Of a stretch of DNA of 64,000 bases, positions 56,775 to 64,000 are shown piece after piece. The notes under the pieces are model-generated. The model ran no database searches and was not told the origin of the DNA. It worked only from the letters and a program-made list of their open reading frames with translations. The DNA is from Tannerellaceae bacterium (GTDB lineage: Bacteria; Bacteroidota; Bacteroidia; Bacteroidales; Tannerellaceae). A program made the translations under genes and the position numbers. The stretch is taken from NCBI GenBank assembly GCA_021203545.1, contig JAJQAZ010000038.1, positions 1 through 64,000 on the forward strand, given 5' to 3'. Each line of letters opens with the position of its first letter. The first letter of the stretch is position 1.

Positions 56775-59700
56775 ATGCAAAAAAAGCAAAAGAGAAACTG
56801 AGCCTATGCTTACGGATTGCCCTGTTCTTTTTAGTAATAACATGCTTTCCCCTGACTCTGGCTGCTCAAAACCAGGTAACAGGTAAAATTACTGATAAAA
56901 AAGGAGAACCACTGATTGGAGTGAATGTACACGTGAAAGGAACTACGAATGGAACTATTACTGATTTTGACGGTGGATTTGTATTGCAGGTATCGCCGGA
57001 GGATGTTTTATCCGTTTCTTATATCGGATATGCCCCACAGGAGATCAAAGTGGGAAATCAGACAACTATCCGGATTATCCTCAGAGAGGATACGGAGATG
57101 CTGGACGAAGTGGTAGTTGTGGGATACGGAACGATGAAAAAGCGGGATATAACCGGATCCGTTAAATCTTTCGACAACTCCGCCCTTATGTCGACCGGAC
57201 AAAATTCAACCTTAGGAGCCCTGCGGGGACAAAGCGCGGGTGTAAATGTAACCCCTTCTACCGGAAAACTCGGATCCGGTTATAAAATCGAGATTCGTGG
57301 GATGAATTCTATTGGTAAATCGTCAGATCCGCTGGTAGTAATTGACGGAGTGATCGGAGGGGATATTAATGCCCTGAATCCAGCGGATATTGAGAAGATT
57401 GATATCCTGAAAGATGTTTCCGCGACAGCTATTTATGGTTCGCGGGGTGCGAATGGGGTGATCATCGTAACGACTAAATCCGGACAAAGCGGAAAAACAA
57501 CCGTTACGTATGATATGACAATCGGATTTACTTCGCCCGTGAACCTGCCCCGCATGTTCAATGGGGATGAATATGTAGCGTATGCCGAAGAGGCGATCCG
57601 GGGTGGTTCTAATCACAATTCGTTTACCGGATTTGAAAAAGAGAATGCCGACAACCGCAACTATACTGATTGGCTGGATTATACCCTGCAGAAAGGTTTC
57701 CAGACGACCCATACCATTGGGATGAGTGGTGGAAATGAACAGTTAAAGCATATCATGTCGTTTGGATACACCAAACAGACCGGCAACATCCCCGGCGAAC
57801 AGATGACCCGTTTCAACGGTAAACTGGGACTGGAAGGAAAAGCCGGAAACTTTACCATGGGTATGTCGGCCTATATTCGTTATTCGGATATTGGCAACGG
57901 TTCAAAAGAGGCATTACGCTCCTCCCTGCGCCTGCGCCCTGTCGCTTCTCCTTATGATGCCGACGGAAACCGTCAGTTTTATGTACAGGACTATCGTCCG
58001 GAGCGTTTCACCAACCCGCTGTATGATGCGGAAAATGAAAACACCAATTTAAGACAAATGAATGTATTTGCCAATATATTTATGGACTATAAGATCATAG
58101 AGGGATTGAATATTCGTACCTCGTTTGCACCTTCTATCGGTGCGAACCGTGACGGCTATTCGGCTGATACATTTACAAAGACCAATAAAGGAACCGATCT
58201 GCCCAAAGCGGATTTAACGAATGTAAACCAGTATACCTATACATGGGATAACACAGCAACCTTTATGCGCACCTTTAAAGAAGATCACCGCCTGAATGCT
58301 ATGGTAGGTACAAGTACCTATAAAAGATCGTATGAGCGTTCCTATATACAGGTGAAGAATCTTCCTTTCCATGCGAAGTGGCATAACCTGGGTGCAGCGG
58401 GTGAAGAGGTAAAACGGGAATCGAACGAAGAGAAAGAGACCATGGTTTCTTTTATGGCCCGTTTAAACTACTCTTATAAAGATAAATATATCTTTACTGC
58501 AACAGGCCGTGGCGACGGTTCCTCCAAACTGGCGGAAGGAAATAAATGGGGTTTCTTCCCCTCGGCAGCAGTTGCCTGGCGTATCACCGGAGAAGATTTC
58601 CTGAAAGAGAATGATGTGGTGGACGATCTGAAAATCCGTGTCAGTTACGGCGAATCAGGCAACAATGTGGTAGGGCCTTACAGTACTATTCTGGGAACTA
58701 CTAACACCCAATATGATTTCGGAGGTGTAAATGCAAACGGGCAATATATTAACCGTATCAAAAATGATAATCTGGGCTGGGAAAAGAGTAAAGAGGTGAA
58801 TCTGGGTGTTGACTTCAGCTTCTTTAATAGCCGCCTGTCCGGTAATATCGAACTTTATCATAAAGACAATGTGGATATTATTATGGGTCAGAACATACCC
58901 CAGACGAACGGCTTTACTGATATATCCGCTATTAATATCGGTAAAACCCGTAACCGCGGAATTGAGATTGGTTTAAACTCGGTGAATATCCTGACACGTG
59001 ATTTCACCTGGACAACGAATTTAAGTTTTGCAACCAATAAAAACGAAGTGCGCGAAATATTTGGTGATAAGAAAGATTATCCGGACCAGAATCTTTTTAT
59101 CGGACATCCTGTATTGGTGCATTATGATTATGAGTGGAGCGGTATCTGGCAATTGCATGAAGAGGCCGAAGCCGCTAAATATGGCCGGGTGCCGGGAGCT
59201 GTAAAAGAGGTAGACCAGAATAAAGACGGTGTGATGAATCCGGAAGACGACCGGGTAATTTTAGGCAATCCGTTCCCGGACTGGACAGGAAGTATTACCA
59301 ATACGTTTACTTATAAAAATCTGGATTTTTCCGTATTTATCTACACCCGGCAGGGCGAAATGAAATGGAGTAAATTCCACCAGGAGCTGCAAAACGAATA
59401 CCTCGGTGAGATCAACCAATTGAAAGTAAACTACTGGACACCGGAAAACCCGTCTAACGAATTTTTCCGTCCCGTGGGCAACGGGGGTAATACCAACCTG
59501 CTTTCTTATAAAGACTGTTCGTTTGTACGGGTAGGAAACATCACTTTAGGATATACGTTCCCTAAGAAGATTTTGAAAGCCCTGCATGCTTCACGCGTTC
59601 GTGCCTATGTAACGGCTGTTAATCCGTTCCTCTTTACCAACTATACCGGTCTGGATCCGGAATTCGGAGCCAATTCGGTTAATAGGCCCAATAATGCCGA

Positions 59701-59776
59701 TGCCGATAACACAGCTACTTATAATAGTGGCGTTTCCACAGCATCTTATCTGTTTGGTCTGAATGTAACATTTTAA
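56775..59776 (+). pseudogene. SusC/RagA-type TonB-linked transporter, frameshifted in the signal peptide
   Basis: A second outer-membrane importer, about 1,000 residues. ATG 56775 reads MQKKQKRN then stops; one more A in the A7 run (56779-56785) gives MQKKAKEKLSLCLRIALFFL with a cleavage site after LTLAA. The rest is open to 59776: carboxypeptidase-like domain (VTGKITDKKGEPLIGVNV), plug (GYGTMKKRDITGSV, TAIYGSRGANGVIIVTT) and barrel, ending FGLNVTF with a terminal Phe. If the missing base is real, translation could only begin at an internal start such as GTG 56921, without a signal. susD follows after 3 bases. Confidence 0.88.
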
Positions 59777-59779
59777 ATC

Positions 59780-61585
59780 ATGACAATTATGAAGTATAAT
59801 ACGATTAAAAATATAGTAGCAGGAGCCACCTTATTGTTCACGACAGTCTCCTGTGCAGATTTTCTTTCTGAAAAACCGGAAGGCATTATGGATGCCGAAG
59901 CCTATTTTACGACGGCCGAAGGGTATGAATATATGGTAAAAGCGGCCTATGAACCGGTGCGCTATGTAACACGCAAAACAGAACCCTTTGCATTAGGCAC
60001 GGATATATATACGCAGCCCGGGCGTGGTATGGACGACCAGTATGAAACCGATAAAGCAGAATACAACCGCCGTTATCTGCAGGGTTTCAACGAATATTTC
60101 CGTACGGCTGTGAATGCTTCCGAAGGGTGGCTGGCAAATTTTTTCTTTGACTGTTACAACCTGATCCAGCGAAGCAATAACGTGATCAGTTATGGGCAAC
60201 GGGCTGATATTCCCGAAAGTGTAAGGAATCAGCGAGCTGCAGAAGCCCATTTTCTCCGCGCATTTGCCTATTTCTATCTTGTACAAACCTATAGCGATGT
60301 ACCTTTATTGACTGAGGAAATTACAACGCCTCATATGACCGCCGAAAGGACACCCGAAAAGGATATTTATGAGTTTATCATTACAGACCTGGAAGCCAGT
60401 TATAATGATCTGGCTCCTAAAAACCAGCAACCGGAATATGGACGCGTAACACGTGGCGCAGCCAAAACATTGCTGTCAAAAATATACCTGACACGATCCT
60501 ATAAATCGTTTGCCGAAAGTACGGATGCCCGCAAAGCATACGATCTGGCTGAAGATGTAATTAAAAATGAAGGGTATACACTACTGGCTGATTTCAATGA
60601 TATATTCGAAGAAGGCAACGAAGAAAACGATGAAATAATCTTTGCCGCTCAATACAGTACCAATCGCCAGACCAACTGGGGTGGAAATACAGACTATTCA
60701 ACCTTCCAGCCTTTCCTTTATAGCATACCGGGTATGGGTGCCAAAACCGAATACCTCGAACGCTACATGGGAAAAGCAGCCCCCACACGTGCAGCCTATC
60801 TGCTCTTTGACCGTTCGTGGGATACCCGTTTTGACAAGACATTCCAGCGCGAATATTTCGCCAACGAAGAAAAAGCATGGGATCAGGGTGCATTCGGAGA
60901 AATACAGGTTGGACAGAAAATGTTCCACTTTGTGTTTCCTGACGAACCACAAATGAGCCGGGATGAAAAAGATACGTATCCTTACTTTGTGGTTAACTTC
61001 GATGAATATTATGACCAACCTTTGGTAGGAGGCCTGAAAGATGACAACGGAGATTACCGTGTGAACGGGTTTGCCCGGGATAAAAAAGGAGACGATACAA
61101 AACCCCGTTATTATGTGTATCCGGGAATTAAAAAATTCCGGGATTCCAGAGCGTTGTATAGTGACGGTGGCGAAGAAGGCACACGCGACCATTTTGAAAT
61201 GCGTTTGGGTGAAGTGTACCTGATTGCCGCGGAAGCCTCTATGAAAGCAGGTTCGGGCGACAGTACAGGCTATCTGCAGGCGCTCCGTAACCGGGCAGCC
61301 GGTGGAAGTGGAGCACCCGCACTGGAACTTACGATTGATAATATCCTCGACGAACGGGCGCGCGAACTGATGGGTGAAGACCGCCGCTTCTTCGACCTGA
61401 AACGCACCGGCAAACTCCGCGAACGTGTGATCACAAAGAAAATGAACGAACGTGCAGCCCGGGCCCTTGAAGTATGGGGAGAAGAGAACGCATTCAAAGA
61501 CGAATATATCAACCGTCCGTTACCCTACGACTGGATGCGCTATCTGCAAAACCAAATATCCCAGAATCCGGGGTACGATTATTAA
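59780..61585 (+). CDS. RagB/SusD family nutrient-uptake lipoprotein
   Basis: A 601-residue SusD, larger than the first pair's partner. Lipoprotein signal MKYNTIKNIVAGATLLFTT with lipobox TVSC (start at 59780 or 59789). SusD features: EAYFTTAEGYEYMVKAAYEPVR, AEAHFLRAFAYFYLVQTYSDVPL, and LMGEDRRFFDLKRTGKL. It is 3 bases after its susC partner and ends at a terminator hairpin. Confidence 0.94.
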   Translation: MTIMKYNTIKNIVAGATLLFTTVSCADFLSEKPEGIMDAEAYFTTAEGYEYMVKAAYEPVRYVTRKTEPFALGTDIYTQPGRGMDDQYETDKAEYNRRYLQGFNEYFRTAVNASEGWLANFFFDCYNLIQRSNNVISYGQRADIPESVRNQRAAEAHFLRAFAYFYLVQTYSDVPLLTEEITTPHMTAERTPEKDIYEFIITDLEASYNDLAPKNQQPEYGRVTRGAAKTLLSKIYLTRSYKSFAESTDARKAYDLAEDVIKNEGYTLLADFNDIFEEGNEENDEIIFAAQYSTNRQTNWGGNTDYSTFQPFLYSIPGMGAKTEYLERYMGKAAPTRAAYLLFDRSWDTRFDKTFQREYFANEEKAWDQGAFGEIQVGQKMFHFVFPDEPQMSRDEKDTYPYFVVNFDEYYDQPLVGGLKDDNGDYRVNGFARDKKGDDTKPRYYVYPGIKKFRDSRALYSDGGEEGTRDHFEMRLGEVYLIAAEASMKAGSGDSTGYLQALRNRAAGGSGAPALELTIDNILDERARELMGEDRRFFDLKRTGKLRERVITKKMNERAARALEVWGEENAFKDEYINRPLPYDWMRYLQNQISQNPGYDY

Positions 61586-61616
61586 TCTTCCCGGCGGAAG
61601 TATAAATAAAAGTACG

Positions 61617-61647
61617 GGAACGCAGAAATTTGTTTAATCTGCGTTCC
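61617..61647 (+). terminator. rho-independent terminator after susD
   Basis: GGAACGCAGA (61617-61626) pairs with TCTGCGTTCC (61638-61647) across an 11-base loop, followed by TTATATTTC. It separates the susCD unit from the GH3 gene. Confidence 0.7.
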
Positions 61648-61689
61648 TTATATTTCAATCTTATCAACTTAAAAGATTATGCTTTACTT

Positions 61690-61983
61690 CCTTTCTCGAT
61701 CTACTCTCTACACATGTTTTCACCCTCGTAGAGGGTAATATATCTTAGACCCCAGCAACGCTGGGGGGAAGATAACAGAATCTATATTTCGGGCTGAAAG
61801 CCCAGCATAGTCATGTATAAACTAAAATAGTTGGGGTTGCCTCCGGTCATATTATACTATGTTGCTCCTACGGAGCGAAATATCTTCCTTCTCAATTAAA
61901 CCCCAGCGTTGCTGGGGCCTAAGATAGGATAGGCCTCCGGCCTGAATAACATGTGTGTAGAAAGTAGCTCAAGAGGGGAAACC
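61690..61983. repeat. long imperfect palindromic intergenic element
   Basis: Ends are inverted copies (CTACTCTCTACACATGTTTT; ATAACATGTGTGTAGAAAGTAG). Modules include CACCCTCGTAGAGGGTA, CCCCAGCAACGCTGGGG with its inverse at about 61903, GGGCTGAAAGCCC and CTCCTACGGAG. The first 50 bases closely match 38974-39030 and the right end matches 45920. It stands between susD and the GH3 gene; nothing else is coded in 61586-62083. Confidence 0.8.
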
Positions 61984-62083
61984 AAATACTCTATTGATCA
62001 AGAAATTAAAGGTAAAATAAAATCTTCGAATCACCGCTGATTTGTAATCTCCTTCAAACAGAGAACTATTAATAATAAATTAA

Positions 62084-64000
62084 ATGTTACATAAAATAAA
62101 ATACCAACTACTTATTGCTTTTTCAACCCTGTTACTCACGGTGGGATGTACGAATGATACCTCTTATCCCTTCCGGGATACTTCGCTGCCGGTAGAAGTA
62201 CGGGTTGATGATCTTGTATCGCGGCTTACACTGGAGGAAAAAGTGAGTCAGATGATCAGTGAAGCGGCTGCTATTGAACGGCTGGGAATACCTGCTTACG
62301 ACTGGCAGAACGAATGTTTGCACGGCGTGGGTAAACTGGGCGATTACAAAGTAACCGTATATCCCCAGCCAATCGGAATGGCTGCCACATGGGACGAGGA
62401 ATCTCTGCTGAAAATGGCTGATTATACCGCTACGGAAGGAAGAGCGATCTACCACGACTCTTCCCGGAAAGGCATCACAGCCAGCTACTACGGACTAACC
62501 TACTGGTCACCCAATATCAATATTTTTCGTGATCCACGCTGGGGCAGAGGCCATGAAACATTTGGTGAAGATCCCTATCTTACTACCGTATTAGGTAAAG
62601 CGTTTGTAAACGGATTGCAGGGAGACGATCCCCGTTACCTGAAATCATCAGCCTGCGCCAAGCATTATGCCGTACACAGTGGTCCCGAAACACTGCGCCA
62701 TGAATTTAATACCGAAGTGTCTGAATACGATCTGTGGGATACCTATCTGCCCGCCTTCCGTGACCTTGTTACCGAAGCCGGCGTTTCCGGTGTAATGTGT
62801 GCTTACAATGCCTATGCCGGACAACCCTGTTGCGGAAATGACCGCTTTATGATGGATATTCTCCGGAACCAATGGGGATTCGATGGATATGTAACTTCCG
62901 ATTGCGGTGCGATTGATGATTTCTATAAATATCATCAAACCCACCCAGATACCTTATCTGCAGCCGTAGACGCGGTATTGCACGGTACCGATCTGGATTG
63001 TGTGCGGGATGTTGTGTATAAAACTCTTGTACAGGCTGTCCGTGAAGGCAAAATAGCAGAATCGTATATTGATGAATCGGTCAAACGGCTATTTACCATA
63101 CGCTTCCGGCTGGGAATGTTCGACCCGGAAGAATTGGTTCCCTACGCTCAAACCTCCTTAGCTGTTTTAGAATGCGATGCGCACAAGGAACATGCATTGA
63201 AAATGGCCCGTCAATCTGTGGTTCTCCTGAAAAACGAGAAGAATACGCTTCCGCTACGGAAAGACCTGAAAAAAATAGCCGTGATAGGCCCGAATGCCGC
63301 GAATGAAATGTGCCTGTTGGGAAATTATCACGGATATCCTTCCGAAATTGTAACCGTACTGGACGCGGTTCGTGAAAAAGTATCACCGGGAACTGAGGTT
63401 GTATATGAGAAAATGCTGGAATACCTGGAAACAGACAACTTTCAGCCACTTAACTTTAATAAACAACTTTCGGCCGGAGCCGGCAAAGCAGGATTCAAAG
63501 CCGAATATTACAAAAATACCACCTTCGAAGGAACACCTGTTACAGAAATACAGGATACCGTCTCTCTGAACTATAAAGGAATAACAAACATTACCGGGGA
63601 TATAGAGTCATTAGCCTTTTCAGCACGCTTCACCACCCTCTTTACACCGGAGGAGACCGCTGAAATCGCCATTAAAGTGGATACCGACAAACGATTCCGC
63701 CTGATAATTGACGGAACAACTCATATAAATACATTGGACCGGAAAGCAAAAACAAATGAAGTATACAAAAAGGTATTTGAAAAAGGGAAGGAATATACCA
63801 TTGTGCTGGAAGCGGTTATGCGGGGAAGACACGGATCACTCTCTTTCTCCATGGGGCAAATAATTCAACCTTCCTTACAGGAATTGGCCGCAAAAGTAAA
63901 AGACACGGATGCTATTATCTTCGCCGGAGGTATTTCGCCCGAACTGGAAGGCGAACAGAATGGTGTACAATGCGAAGGTTTTCTGGATGGCGACCGCACT
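62084..64000 (+). CDS. glycoside hydrolase family 3 with PA14 domain, 3' end cut off
   Basis: Exported beta-glycosidase, of which the first 639 codons lie in the window. The signal MLHKIKYQLLIAFSTLLLTV leads to the lipobox-like TVGC. The GH3 N-domain has YWSPNINIFRDPRWGRGHETFGEDP and the catalytic Asp in GYVTSDCGAIDD. The second domain begins SVVLLKNEKNTLPL. It is interrupted by a PA14-like insert (FKAEYYKNTTFEGTPV, about residues 470-610), a layout of many Bacteroidota beta-xylosidases and beta-glucosidases. It is the presumed hydrolytic partner of the PUL. Confidence 0.95.
   Translation, partial: MLHKIKYQLLIAFSTLLLTVGCTNDTSYPFRDTSLPVEVRVDDLVSRLTLEEKVSQMISEAAAIERLGIPAYDWQNECLHGVGKLGDYKVTVYPQPIGMAATWDEESLLKMADYTATEGRAIYHDSSRKGITASYYGLTYWSPNINIFRDPRWGRGHETFGEDPYLTTVLGKAFVNGLQGDDPRYLKSSACAKHYAVHSGPETLRHEFNTEVSEYDLWDTYLPAFRDLVTEAGVSGVMCAYNAYAGQPCCGNDRFMMDILRNQWGFDGYVTSDCGAIDDFYKYHQTHPDTLSAAVDAVLHGTDLDCVRDVVYKTLVQAVREGKIAESYIDESVKRLFTIRFRLGMFDPEELVPYAQTSLAVLECDAHKEHALKMARQSVVLLKNEKNTLPLRKDLKKIAVIGPNAANEMCLLGNYHGYPSEIVTVLDAVREKVSPGTEVVYEKMLEYLETDNFQPLNFNKQLSAGAGKAGFKAEYYKNTTFEGTPVTEIQDTVSLNYKGITNITGDIESLAFSARFTTLFTPEETAEIAIKVDTDKRFRLIIDGTTHINTLDRKAKTNEVYKKVFEKGKEYTIVLEAVMRGRHGSLSFSMGQIIQPSLQELAAKVKDTDAIIFAGGISPELEGEQNGVQCEGFLDGDRT

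Overview
This 64 kb window comes from a chromosome of the order Bacteroidales (phylum Bacteroidota). The evidence is the gene content: SusC/SusD pairs, a hybrid two-component regulator, Bacteroidota-only families (DUF3822, DUF4924, DUF6089, DUF6242, DUF6340), BamA followed by two Skp-like chaperones, and promoters of the TTTG-N19/20-TAnnTTTG type. The genus cannot be fixed by eye; a Tannerellaceae or Dysgonomonadaceae relative is plausible.

Layout. 0.2-10.9 kb: a transglutaminase-like lipoprotein, an ECF sigma factor, cardiolipin synthase, rsmD-DUF3822, a RecD-like helicase, rsmI, a coiled-coil lipoprotein and a YjjG-like phosphatase. 10.9-11.7 kb is non-coding with strong hairpins. 11.7-17.5 kb: prfC, rfbD, DUF4924, a Mur-ligase-like protein, an M23 peptidase and a YccF protein. 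17.5-20.9 kb: a broken outer-membrane receptor gene and rnhA. 21.3-24.1 kb: an AT-rich cassette that looks like an orphan type VI secretion unit (Hcp/TssD with a C-terminal extension, an adaptor-like protein, an HExxH metallopeptidase with archaemetzincin-like features, and an exported candidate immunity protein). 24.3-33.7 kb is an envelope block on the minus strand: VanX-like dipeptidase, murI, two ompH genes, bamA, uppS, DUF6089, DUF6242 and ribD. 33.7-38.4 kb: prmC-recX-comF, then a LytTR regulator and a LytR/LytS-type pair. 38.4-39.7 kb is a repeat-rich non-coding stretch. 39.7-45.5 kb: valS, a sugar isomerase-like protein, DUF6340, a tRNA-Thr and a decayed toxin-antitoxin pair. 46.0-64.0 kb is a polysaccharide utilization locus: two SusC/SusD pairs pointing away from a central hybrid two-component regulator, a third lipoprotein, and a GH3 glycosidase cut by the window edge.

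Two themes cut across the window. First, several otherwise convincing genes are broken by single-base changes, mostly in homopolymers: the transglutaminase lipoprotein, the gene at 7809, the yjjG-like gene, the receptor gene (twice) and the second susC. Two more (tssD, first susC) carry an in-frame stop. Adding or removing one base restores each frame exactly, so sequencing or assembly error is the first explanation to test; phase variation or real decay is the alternative. Second, the intergenic spaces hold a family of long imperfect palindromes that share sequence modules, plus short tandem repeats.

All assignments are from reading the sequence and known family motifs; no database search was run.
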